The notes under the pieces were generated by a model. The model was not told where the DNA came from and did no database searches. It saw only the letters and a list, made by a program, of their open reading frames with translations. From Endomychus coccineus (lineage: Eukaryota > Arthropoda > Insecta > Coleoptera > Endomychidae), in assembly GCA_958510875.1 (NCBI GenBank), contig OY294068.1:176483411-176547410 (forward strand): a stretch of DNA of 64,000 bases. Reading direction: 5' to 3'. This document shows, piece by piece, positions 22,776 to 33,057 of the stretch (its first letter is position 1; every line of letters begins with the position of its first letter). The position numbers and the translations under genes were made by a program.

Positions 22776-23869
22776 CTTTCCCAAAAAATGTAAACAATAA
22801 ACTGCTGAACTATAGAAAAGTTCATACTGTGAATACACTATAACACTAAATATGAAAAATCATCCTAATAATCGACTAAATGTTTTTAGTGAATAATGGT
22901 GATTATTCCTTGCTGTTGAATGATCGTCCATCATAAACAGACCAATTAAATGGTCATCAATAATATCAAACCAATTATTCACCGAGAATCTATTTTCTCA
23001 TTTTTTGTGGATTTCCGAGTACCCAAGAATATGAATTCATGAAAATAGGAAACAATAGTAGTGCTAACTTCAAAGACGCACTATATTCCCAACTTGCAAG
23101 CCTTAACCTATAAAAACTAGTATATTTTACATATTAAATTGTTCATAAATGATTAGGTACATTATATGATGTAATATTGTTTAGGAAATGATTATGTTTG
23201 TAGCATCGCTTCGGAATAGATTGGCACTTCTACCTATGTTATTTGACTCAAGTTTTTTTTGCTCTAGTACAAACTATAGCGAAATTCAATAACCTGAAAG
23301 GAAACTGTGCTATCGTATTGCGAAATTTATGCTGAAGGCATCAGTAAAGTTATGTCAATTGGTATCGGATTCCTGACATAAATGATTGATAATATTATAA
23401 CCGGAATCCCAGGAGCATTATTATTTCCGCCATAATAGTAATAATTGACGTCAACTTACGAAATGGGACGTCGTACCGTAAATATATCACTTTTATAGCC
23501 TAGCAGTTAAAGTTTTGCACCTCTGATCAATATTCACAATGGGTTGCCAAATTGCACATTCATTTTAAGAAATAATTTAACGCTGTCGCATTGCATGAAA
23601 AATTACTTCATTATCAATATTTATGATTTTTTCCTATCAGATAATATGAATACAAAGAACTGAATAATGTATTCTTTTAACGCCCATTTGCTTCGTTATT
23701 CTCCGATTCCATTCCAATTATAGCATTGTTGTTCTTGTTGGAAAATGCGTCTCAACAGAATATTAGAACTTCAGTGTGAACTCATAACTTCATTATAATA
23801 TTGTACCTTATACGATATGCTATTCAGGATTGAGTGTGAATAACTAGATACAATTAAAATCATTGCTAC
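22776..23869. other. A+T-rich DNA with no recognised feature
   Basis: Nothing beyond short uninformative frames was seen. Confidence 0.35.
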
Positions 23870-24585
23870 AAATAACGGTTTCGGTCCTCAAGTAGTTTCT
23901 AAATTAATAAATAGAAAAAGACAAAAATTAATTTACAATAGCATTTATCCCTTTATAAAATACAAAGATAACTCATTAAAATATGTTTCTTTAACTTATT
24001 TAGGTCCTATAAGCGAAAAAATTGCAAACATCTTATCCCATCATAACCTGACCATCAGCTTCGAACCCCCAAACAAATTATCTCATATTCTGTTCAATGC
24101 GAAACATAAAATTGACAAATTTAAAAGACCCGTAGTTTATAAACTAACTTGTTCAGAGTGTGATAGTTTAATACATAGGTAGATCTTGCCGTAACATAGC
24201 AGTTAGATATAAAGAACATTTTCGTTCCTTTAAAAATAATAAAACCGATTCTTCATTTGCAAATCATATTTTAGAAACAGGCCATACCTTTCCTAATTTG
24301 AATAATGTCCAAATTTTACATAGTCAAGATAAAACTTCAAAACTAAATATATTAGAGTCAATGGAAATTTTCAAAGGAATGAAGATATATGATAATAAGA
24401 TCCTAAACGATCAACTAGATTTATATTACAGTAGTCTCTGCAATGTATTAATAACCCGATTTTGGTATTTAAAGTCTGTTAGTAAATATACCCGCACCAC
24501 TAATGTCCTCACGGAATTACCTAATCACCTTACCCCTCTCTGGTTTTTCCTAGAACTATTTCCTATAGCCATAAAATTTGGTTGA
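23870..24585 (+). pseudogene. Penelope-like element family C, connector and GIY-YIG endonuclease
   Basis: A 5'-truncated copy holding only the end of the polyprotein. The segment from 23925 reads KLIYNSIYPFIKYKDNSLKY, then SLTYLGPISEKIANIL and KFKRPVVYKLTCSECDSL up to a stop at about 24180. That is the lead-in to the GIY-YIG nuclease with its CxxC pair. A frameshift falls in the YIG region. The frame then continues as NLNNVQILHSQDKTSKLNIL and LESMEIFKGMKIYDNKILND, the endonuclease C-terminus shared with families A and B. The RT part is missing altogether. The endonuclease is broken at its catalytic motif and so inactive. The family's hammerhead follows at 24638. Confidence 0.75.
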
Positions 24586-24637
24586 AATCCTTCTTTAACC
24601 TATATATAGTAGATTTAATATTTGTTAAATTCAGTTT

Positions 24638-24680
24638 TCGTCTGAAGATGACACGTTTAGTGTTGAAACTATAGTAACGA
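24638..24680 (+). ncRNA. Hammerhead ribozyme, PLE family C
   Basis: A complete type I layout. Stem I is TCGT (24638-24641) with ACGA (24677-24680), fully Watson-Crick. The core is CTGAAGA (24642-24648). Stem II is GACAC (24650-24654) with GTGTT (24660-24664), one G-U, loop GTTTA. GAAA is at 24665-24668. Stem III is ACT (24668-24670) with AGT (24673-24675), a two-base loop. The predicted cleavage is after A24676. It lies ~50 bp before the family C end (acaaagtagttttattt). Every core position fits the consensus apart from one extra U before stem II. Confidence 0.8.
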
Positions 24681-24969
24681 CCATATTAAATATCAGTGGT
24701 AGTAAAACAAAGTAGTTTTATTTATTATTTCGTTTGAATAATATTTCACCCATATGAAGGAAATCAATGGTTGAGAATCACCATTGGCAGAACATATCTC
24801 AAATATATGTCAAAACATGTCTCAAGTAAGTTTATCACTCTTGAAACACATTAACAACAAACATATATACCTAGAATTTAGAAGGAATGGAAATGTTCAA
24901 GCGAATAATCAAAATAATGTATTCAGATTCAACTCCAGTTGAGGGTAATCCCCTATATACACTTTTATT

Positions 24970-25065
24970 TGGTATACAAACAGGCATATTTTGATTCATT
25001 ATTTAGTTTACTGCAATGGTGGCTGAAAGTACTATGACAGTATTTTTATTGGATAAGGGTGCTGT
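24970..25065 (+). repeat. PLE family D 3' end fragment
   Basis: The sequence agtactatgacagtattttt-attggataagggtg matches, in the opposite orientation, the sequence next to the hammerhead at 30397-30439, and a part of it recurs at 33368-33395. The hammerhead itself is mostly deleted here (tttactgcaatggtggctgaaag). Confidence 0.5.
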
Positions 25066-26049
25066 GCATAAACGTTGTGTGCTGATTGCGGCTGTTGTTT
25101 ACACTTCTTGTATGGTTATGTATGATGGTAGTTGGTTAAAGAAATAGCAGAATGATTTTGAGTTATTTTTTCATACCTATATACAGTTATGTACCAATTA
25201 CACTAAAGCAACTGAGTTGCCTTATTTATGGAAGCTACTTTTCCTACAGTTGTATTTCTCTAGATAAACATTTTGATTATAATATTGATGATATGGTTAA
25301 TGTTATTGGAAGTAATAATGCTGTTCGTTGAATGATATTGTTGTAATTATGTTCCTTTTCTCCAGTAGTTTACTTCAGGCAAATTTTAGGGTAGTAGCTG
25401 CAGTAGCTAGTTGCCTACATATTCATTGACCCGAAATTCCCAGGCACCACAAACAATTCTTAGAAGTACCGATGATAAACAAAACCATGCCAATTTACCG
25501 ATAACAGTTCGCCGGCTGATGACAAATTAACACAACAATCCCATTTACGAATGTATTCCAGATGTGATGTAAATACATTCACAGAGGCTAGAAATATGAG
25601 CTAATATACTGAACATGATATTTTAAATGACTTGTCATAATTATTATCAATAGGTACAAAAATATGGATATGTTAAACTTTAACACCTTGTATGGTACAA
25701 AAATATGGATATGTTTAACTTTAACACCTTGTATAGTAATAAATATACTCGAGACCTTTAGTATAATGAAATATACATGATACAACTAGACGTAGATTTC
25801 TACGTCAAATCATGAAAACCGCAATGGACTGAGTAAAACTACTGCTAAAAAATCAAGAATCAGTCCTAATTTAGTACCATTTTTATTCCGAATTAAAAAA
25901 TTGGATCCTTCAGCTTTTGAAAAAGTTCAGTTGCATTATAATATACATTCCATTCTATTTACTAAAGATAAATTTATCAGCATATAGTAAGCTAAGTTCA
26001 TGCACTACATTGAATTAATAGTAAATTATTTTGCATTAGTCTTTCAGTT
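25066..26049. other. Gene-free stretch with one tandem duplication
   Basis: No gene is seen. It contains the two-copy 41-bp tandem repeat reported at 25653-25734. Confidence 0.4.
25653..25734. repeat. Two-copy 41-bp tandem repeat
   Basis: Units 25653-25693 and 25694-25734 begin ggtacaaaaatatggatatg, end accttgtat and differ at one base. The near identity points to a recent duplication. Confidence 0.9.
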
Positions 26050-26340
26050 TTGGGATTTTAATGTTTTGCTAGCCATTGTCCGAACAGGTAGAGAATTATT
26101 TACTGTAATAATTCAAGATCCTGTTATAAGTAGACATTTTGTAACTTTGTGGCCACCAAGATCACTCAATCTTAACCCAACGGAGTACTGGTTGTGGGAT
26201 TAATTGAGAAAGTGAGTTTACAGAACACGACCGACCACGCTGGAAGGACTAAAAGACGTCAAGCAAATTATTGCAATTCATCCAGAAATGTTGCATAACG
26301 CTTGAGTACAATTTGGGGATGACATTTGCGGTAACCAGTG
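26050..26340 (+). pseudogene. Mariner-like transposase fragment around the third catalytic residue
   Basis: The segment reads QDPVISRHFVTLWPPRSLNL and then NPTEYWLWD before a stop at about 26202. It continues in another frame as YRTRPTTLEGLKDVKQIIAI and HPEMLHNA. This matches the region of a mariner-type transposase from before the last catalytic residue (WPPRSPDLNP-type motif) to the C-terminus. PDL is changed to LNL here, and the frame is broken. Neither inverted repeat was found. It is a different subfamily from the DD41D element. Confidence 0.65.
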
Positions 26341-27420
26341 TTGGATACGAACAATCCCATTATAGAAGCTTTTTATGGTGTTAACAATGTAAACTCTGTT
26401 ACAGTGCTTAAGGATAACTGAAATTTAAGTGAACAAGGGCGATAGTGATGCAAACCAAACTATATTTTCATTTAATATCCACACTTGTACCTCATAGTAT
26501 TATATTCATCTTCGTTTGAAGATCACATGAGATTATAGCAAAATATGCAAATACGCATTTGCTCAAGCCGAATTATCATTCACATCCAACTCAAAGATTG
26601 TTGTACTTCATGAGTTGGAAGTTCAGTTAGGTACAGCTTGTATTCTTCAAGCTAAAATCATTTCTGTAATTATCAACAACGCAATGTTATCAATAACCAA
26701 AAATGGATCGAATCCTCTTGGGAAAGTACAGCTGCAAGACTAGGCTGGAATTTATTCCACTTATTTATTCAGTTAATTGCTTGCTAAAGATGGATAAATT
26801 GTAAGAATAGCTTCAGAAACCGTATAACTTGGAGAAAGTACTTCAGAATGAAATTAGAGTAGATTTACCATCTTTTAGGAGACATGGCGAAATTTCAGAT
26901 TTAATTAAGGAATTGATGGGAGGGGAATTGTCGACTCGATAACAAAAACTGCTTGCAAGTTCTTAACCGAATACACTTAAAGACTGGCTATAATTCCTAA
27001 TCAGCCATCACGCCGACTTATAAATTAAATTAGTCGTTCCAACTGAAAATTATATTTCTCCATATTGTCAGAGAATGGTGCCGACCTCACCTTGGAAGAC
27101 ACTTTCGAATATTGGTTTAAAAGCTAACATCGCTCGAGTCTTGATGAGCTTACACGTTACAATTGACGCCAGCAAAAGGTAATAAATAGGTTTACCTACT
27201 TCGTAACTTATGAATATCGCCACTCGCTAAATGAGATATAAATGGATTACATTAATTACGAAAACAAAGTACTCAATTGCTTAACTTGCCTTGACGCAAA
27301 TAGGAACATTATACAACATAAATTGTCAACGAAATGATTCGATTATTTCGTGACTGTGTTCTATCATATCTGAAACTACGCATCTATTTTTGTCATATAA
27401 CATGATTCTGTGAACCGAGA
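26341..27420. other. Gene-free stretch
   Basis: No protein motif or repeat structure was seen. Confidence 0.35.
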
Positions 27421-27782
27421 CAGAGGCTTGTTGGAGGAGACAGTTGCCCCGGGCGCACGTATAGGAGAGATTTCTGTTAACTTCCGTAGAAATCTGGTGC
27501 GTTTTGAATTTTTACGAAATTCGGCTCTCTTAGAATTGTAGAAATCTAAGATAAAATCCCCAACTCAGAATACGTATCATCCATACGGCAGGTCTAACAC
27601 TGTTTGAAGTTTCATATACTGTTAGATATTTGCATTATTTTATACTAAGAAACTATGAAAGTTATCCGTATAGTTGTATTCCACAAACATGATCGAGATA
27701 TGACTTTTTTTTGTGGTCAAGTATGAGGGGGTGCAAATTAAAGAACTGCCCCATAGCGCGGATTGTCCTCGCTACGCCTCTG
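27421..27782. mobile_element. Possible short DNA element (MITE)
   Basis: The ends cagaggcttgt and gctacgcctctg form a short 7-bp inverted repeat around a G+C-richer start (gttgccccgggcgcacg) and end (ctgccccatagcgcgg). No convincing target duplication was found, so the limits are tentative. Confidence 0.3.
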
Positions 27783-27897
27783 AACTTCGAGACATATAGT
27801 TCAAGGTTGAACCAAGTGATACATGATATAGGTACAATACGTAGTCCTCAACATAATTTTCGAATTAACTCACTCATTATTTCAGTGAACCAATATC

Positions 27898-28290
27898 ACA
27901 GAAGCTACAAGTTCACATAAGGTTCCTTGTTAGAACCTACTTGGTCAGGACACAATGCACTAGAAGCATTTATCTGAGATATATGCCGTAGCTAAAACCT
28001 AGATCTTCATAGAACTGATATTATAGAAGTTTCAATTGCACATAAGTTCCATTGCTAAGACCTAAATGGCTGAGCAAGTAATATAGAAGGTTTAATTTCG
28101 CAAACGTTCCCTAAATGTTTCATATATATGTTCCCTTACTAAATCCTGGATGGTGAAGGAACTAATAGAAAAGGAGGTCCGAATTCACAACGTTACTTTG
28201 GGTAAAACCTAAATGCTCAAGTAGCAATACAATAAGAGCTCCAATTCCACATATGATTGATATGATGAAATTTTATCTAAATGGTCCACA
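27898..28290. repeat. Degenerate ~62-bp tandem array, about six units
   Basis: Successive units open with agaag-type words at about 27900, 27962, 28024, 28084, 28166 and 28234. They share the order agaag..t..aatt.cacata.gttcc...gctaaaacctaaatgg.tcaagtag. Spacing is 62, 62, 60, 82 and about 68 bp, so one unit has an insertion. It has no coding capacity and lies outside any mobile element I can define. Confidence 0.65.
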
Positions 28291-28775
28291 TAATGTATTT
28301 CGCAACTATGTTTCCTACTTACACTTGTTGTTAGGTTGACTTTCGCACTAATTCTTGTCTTATATTGACACTTCCTGTCACACGTACTAATGGAATGTAC
28401 CACAGAATGAAGACATAGAATAGACAGTGACGTCACATCGATGAAGTCACTTGAATGAGGGAAGTAAAAATCAAATCTGACTTAATGTGTTTTTGGTAGC
28501 CACGGCCGTTTTTCTGAATAAAAATTAATTTTCTATTGACTTTGAAACTACTCGGTAGCCGAAAGGTCCTCAGTACTTCAAGAGCATTTTTAGTAGCTGA
28601 GGATGAATATTTCTTATTCATAGGGTTCATGTATTTTTCTTAATCTGTATTGGATAGAGATTCTTTCGGGTTGACTCACATCGAATAGAGAGCACTTTAT
28701 TCGCTGTGTATGATTCCTTAGCGGAAGAAAAATACTGGTGTAATTTCGTCTTACCATTTTAGTTCTTGTTTTGCG

Positions 28776-29036
28776 GTGAACATTGACCATTATGTCGTAT
28801 ATTCTTGTCGTAAGTTTTGCACTGTAATATGTTTTGGTATTTTCGATGTCGACAAACGCATAACTGAGTCAATACGGACAAAACTGCACGAAAGATATCA
28901 GAAAATAGCAGCGAGAAACACAATGGAACACGGAAGTCATTCTGAGATACAACAAGCACGGCGCCCAGATATCCGCTATGAATATATTCCGGTCCGACGT
29001 CGTGATGTTTTCTTCAGAAAGCAAAATTACACATAA
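28776..29036 (+). CDS. Unidentified open frame of 86 codons
   Basis: The product is not recognised. The second half (KLHERYQKIAARNTMEHG, ARRPDIRYEYIPVRRRDVFF) is basic, hydrophilic and of more mixed codon use than nearby frames, which is why it is listed. No clear splice sites bracket it, and no family motif is visible. It might be a host exon, a relic of an unknown element, or chance. Confidence 0.2.
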   Translation: MNIDHYVVYSCRKFCTVICFGIFDVDKRITESIRTKLHERYQKIAARNTMEHGSHSEIQQARRPDIRYEYIPVRRRDVFFRKQNYT

Positions 29037-30369
29037 ATTTGATGACATGCATGTCTTTCCATAGGTGCACCCTGTCTCAATTACGAACATTTCGGGATAA
29101 AAACTGGCATATTCCACAAGCAACGTTGAGCATCACTCATTATTGATTGGTATATTCCAGAATGGTGATTTTTTAATGCATGAAACAAATATATAGAATC
29201 TAATCGTAACGCAATGTCAGGCTTCATTCTCATTATAAACGTAGCAAGTTGTCATCTTTATTTGAAAGCGAACGAAAGATAGTGGACTAAGCGAATGATA
29301 ATTCAGTCAATCTATTTATTAAGCAATCCAATTGATCAAGATTGCATCTTTTTGAGAAATTTCCTTTAAATAACCATGCTACCTTTTGTTGGAAAATTAA
29401 TTCGTTCCATTTTTCCCACTCGCTAATAGTATTTCGGAATTGCAATCAAACGGTTTATTAATCGTAGCGATTTTGAGGATAGTAACTGTAGTTTTATTTA
29501 ATATGGGTGAGGTGTCTAGCTCAAACCGTATATCATAACTAAAGGTGCCAGATAGCTGCAATGATACCAAATGATAAATCTGTCAAATTACGAATAACCC
29601 TATTGACAAATACTAGAGTACCAAAATTATTTAAGGTCATTTATCCTACTTTGAGACTGAATATCCCACCATGAAATCTAAGCAATGTGATTAATCAATG
29701 AATTTCTTACACTTTATACGAATTACGAGGAATATCAGAGTACATGAGTGCCAGTCAGCGGCACCTTATTATAATTAGGAAAAAAACGGATATTACTTAT
29801 TAGTTTTCGGCACATACCTAACGATGGTAAGGTTTTTCCAGATCAAACCAGAGCTCTCAAAGGAGCCAAACAGCTTGAACTATTATCTGTTATGTTACTT
29901 CAACATTGTTGTATATAATCACTATAAATATAAATGGACACAGAATTGTCTATAACGTTATGAAGGCGCAGGTGCAGCCAACATCGTGATGTTGCGGAAA
30001 CAAGAAGAACGAGGTGGGGACTGTTTGTCAATATTTTTAACACGTTGTGTATTCATTGTTCTTTCTTAGAATATCACTAGTTACTAGACGATTTGCAATA
30101 TGATTTAAACAACTGTGTATACCTTACTTTATAGTCAATAGTTATGTATCTGGCAAAAGCTAATATTATTTAGAAATGGAATACCACAAACTGGAATGAT
30201 CAAGCAAGGTTCTAACAAGTAAATGTCATCTAAGGAAATATGCAATTACTAAGAAGTAAGAAATATATTTTAAAGACAATATTTCCCGTTTAATTGTCAT
30301 GCTGAATCTATCAAACAAGCTACTTCTTTAAGCTAACATGATTTTATTATATTGATGAGAAATAATCAC
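29037..30369. other. Gene-free stretch
   Basis: No features were recognised. Confidence 0.35.
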
Positions 30370-30396
30370 CCTTATCCACTGAAAATACTATTAAAG

Positions 30397-30439
30397 TACT
30401 GATAACTTTTCGGACACTAAGTAGCCATTCATCAGAGTA
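30397..30439 (-). ncRNA. Hammerhead ribozyme, PLE family D
   Basis: On the minus strand, stem I TACT (complement of 30436-30439) pairs with AGTA (complement of 30397-30400). The core CTGATGA is perfect (30429-30435). Stem II is GG..UAC with GU(G)..CC, one mismatch and one G-U. GAAA is intact (30408-30411). The stem III/cleavage region AAGTTATC has an A-A clash at its second pair. Sequence flanking both stem I arms also forms a longer inverted pairing (aaaatactattaaagtactg with cagtaccttaatagtatttt), which would extend stem I. Confidence 0.7.
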
Positions 30440-30489
30440 AACTCAGTACCTTAATAGTATTTTTATTGGATTATTTTTAATGAATAGTG

Positions 30490-30600
30490 TTATAATATAT
30501 CCATAGTGTGAACACTTTTATAGTTTATTAATGATTTTATTCCGTTTTTTATCTTTTTTTTTGTGGAACCTAGTCAAAATTTACCAGTTTCTCAATAAGG
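30490..30600. repeat. Short dispersed repeat shared with 59490-59570
   Basis: Both contain atagtgtgaacacttttatag and, further on, a gaattaccaccagtttc-like word. The copies have diverged. The one here lies next to the family D hammerhead, so it may be part of the same element. Confidence 0.4.
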
Positions 30601-30959
30601 AATAATATCTGCTGTGCATATTTCCAAGGACTTTCCATAATTTCTGAGAATCATCTTAGGAATACCTTTGATAATGAAAGAAAAAATCAGGAATGTATGA
30701 AAAGTGAATTGAAAACGAGATAACACTTATTGAAGTTTGTGATATTTACGTTACATGTTTGGTTGCACAGCAGCATCGACTCTAACAAACCTATATAAAC
30801 GAATGTCATTTATACTAATTATAAAATCAGAAATAAGCTTCGAAATAGTTTCAAGAGACAAATGAAACGCCAGCATATAGAGTAACTGATACTCGAGGAA
30901 GTTTGAAAGACCGAAGTCGATAAATTCGAATACAAGTATAGATCGAGCTGTGTAGATTC

Positions 30960-31165
30960 CTCTTCGCTTCTTTTAGATCAAACGGGACGCAGCTTCAGAA
31001 CGCGATTCATAGAACATCTACGTGGCTACAGATTAATAAAGAAGGAATCTACTTTCACCAATAACCTACTAGAACACAGTTTCCCGGAAAAACCAGGAAT
31101 ACTTCATATTGAACAGAAAGGCCTTTAAGTTGATATTATTAGAATCACTGGAAATCCAGCTTTGC
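30960..31165 (+). pseudogene. Penelope-like GIY-YIG endonuclease fragment
   Basis: The sequence DQTGRSFRTRFIEHLRGYRL, then NNLLEHSFPEKPGILHIEQK, lines up with the family B endonuclease (GQTGRSFSVRFNEHLRSYRL, ANHLLEHNHNF, DILHIQEKG). Only the catalytic middle of the domain remains, with its conserved Arg (QTGRSF) and the Glu-His of FIEHLR. It ends in stops. No RT lies near it. Orientation is opposite to the hammerhead at 30397-30439, which would fit an inverted-3'-end arrangement. Confidence 0.7.
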
Positions 31166-32630
31166 TTATTTTTAAAGTAATGATTAAAAAAAGATAAATT
31201 GCACAATTGGCTATTAGAGAAATAACGAGCTCTATTAAAAAAACAATAATTTCATAAACACATGCGTGAATGTAGTAGGCGTATCTAGATCTACCGTGGT
31301 AAGGGATATTACCACAGAACAAGTGCAAGTTAGAAACAATCCAAACCTGCAAACACACACGTCGGGTCGCCTGCTATAGTGAAATACAAATGATCTTTAA
31401 TTTTTTCATTAGACCTTGTTATTCCGCCAATTTTCGCAACTTGCCTCCCATCGAGATAAAATGTCAAAAGTCACTTGTACAATTTTCACTTCTTTTATAT
31501 ATAACTTTGAAAGTAGGCAACATTTTAGCCTAACCATGATTGTGGATTCACTTGTAGGTCAAAATACATCGATTTCGAATGTTTTGTAATTCCCCCTTCA
31601 TAATTATTATCGTAAAGTTCCTATAGTGCATAATTCTCATAGCAAGTTTAAGGGGAATAGCTAAGTTGCTTTCTGTTTGAATTTGGCAAAAATAAATGGA
31701 ATCCGAATCGTATAGATAGAAACCAAGGAAGTAAATAAAATTCTTTGTATTATACGTTTGAGATTTTCATTCTGCGAAAGGTTACTACTTTAGCCAGTCG
31801 GAATTGGAGGAGAATTAGCTTCTAAAGAATTCATTGCTTTGGTATAAGGTCTGCACTCTGATCTATTATTAAAATAGAAATACTACTTATACTTCTGGAA
31901 ATGTTAGAAACATCATTAATCTCTCTGTGTGGAAATTGGATCTAAGTAAATCGAAACACTGTTATTCCGTCATTTCTGGATTGTAAACTAATCAAAACCT
32001 TTGACTAATGCATCATTATCATTTTCTGTGTTCCATAATAATGAAGATAATCGATAATATTGATTTCTATCGGTATACAGGAGGCACCATGTAATCGAAT
32101 ACACAGTGGCATCTTCATTACAAAATATGGGAAATGTATTTCTTTGTGCGAATCTTCATAGAGGATGCTCTTATATAATGAATCGAAGGAAAAATACGAC
32201 TTCTCATCAACATCGCTTCCATTATAAACGGGAAAATAAAATATTTTCTTCATTTATCGGGAGAAAGTGAGGTTATGCAAATTGAACAGTACAATTTTCT
32301 TGATAATTTCTATGGTGAATTCTGGAAAATACATTAAACAAAGTATATAACTGATTTTAATTCATTTAAGGGAAAAATTCGTCTGGTCTTATATTAATTA
32401 CGGAGTTCCCACTTTTATTTTGAGACTCGAAATATGGTTCGATGTTAACCCTTAACTTAACTACCAACCGTCGTTCTGAGAGATCACTATGCACTCACGA
32501 TTTCGAAAAACAGAAAATCCTGATATTCTTTCACATTTTATGTACCTTTAAGTCAGTTGATAATCAGTCTTTACTTGCTGGTAATTCATCATATTAAGAA
32601 TGATCACTACAGTGAATAATACATTGTAGA
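31166..32630. other. Gene-free stretch
   Basis: Only short frames without motifs occur. Confidence 0.35.
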
Positions 32631-32760
32631 AAAATTCCAAAATTTTATTATGAAAATAAAATCAAAGACATATTTCGCATTATAGTGGCTTCTTCAGGCG
32701 AAGGATGATACTTATACCGGTATTACTAGCTATTCATACATGAATAGAAAATAGCCAAGG
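32630..32760 (-). mobile_element. 3' end of a further Penelope-like lineage (E)
   Basis: On the minus strand, ccttcgcctgaagaagccac is followed by gcgaaatatgtctttgattt and then a tail of the type aataaaattttggaa. The order CTGAAGA, stem, GAAA, GTC is the hammerhead layout of PLE termini. No coding part of this lineage is present. Confidence 0.5.
32664..32702 (-). ncRNA. Hammerhead-like motif, PLE lineage E
   Basis: The core CTGAAGA (complement of 32691-32697) and GAAA (complement of 32673-32676) flank a weak stem II (GC..GC). The cleavage triplet is GTC. Stem I complementarity is poor, so it is probably decayed. Confidence 0.45.
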
Positions 32761-33057
32761 GACTGACGACTTAAGATTGTTCCCGACTTAAGCAAATCTG
32801 GAACAAAATACTAGAAACTAGATGAAACAACAACTCGTCGTTTGAACAAACACTTTCATATCATGGGCATCGTAAATGACCCTTTATGTAGGAAATGCAG
32901 AGAGGAGGGAGAATCTGCCTCACTCAACCTGTTGGAATGTCCAGCTTTGATATTCTTCAAGCACTCTTACTTTGGCGAAGCAGAACTTCTTGCAGATAAA
33001 CTTTTGGAAGACAGCGTAAGCAATATTCTGGCTTTCGGCGGTCCAGAAACCTCCTAG
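32761..33057 (+). pseudogene. Non-LTR retrotransposon pol C-terminal fragment
   Basis: The open part reads HFHIMGIVNDPLCRKCREEG, then SLNLLECPAL and FKHSYFGEAELL. This is the cysteine-containing region after the RNase H domain of I/Jockey/R1-type LINE polyproteins (DPLCRKC...HLL.CPAL pattern). One His of the knuckle is Asn here (SLNLLECPA). The fragment ends at a stop after GGPETS and nothing of RT is left. It is the terminal ~70 codons of a much larger protein. Confidence 0.65.
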
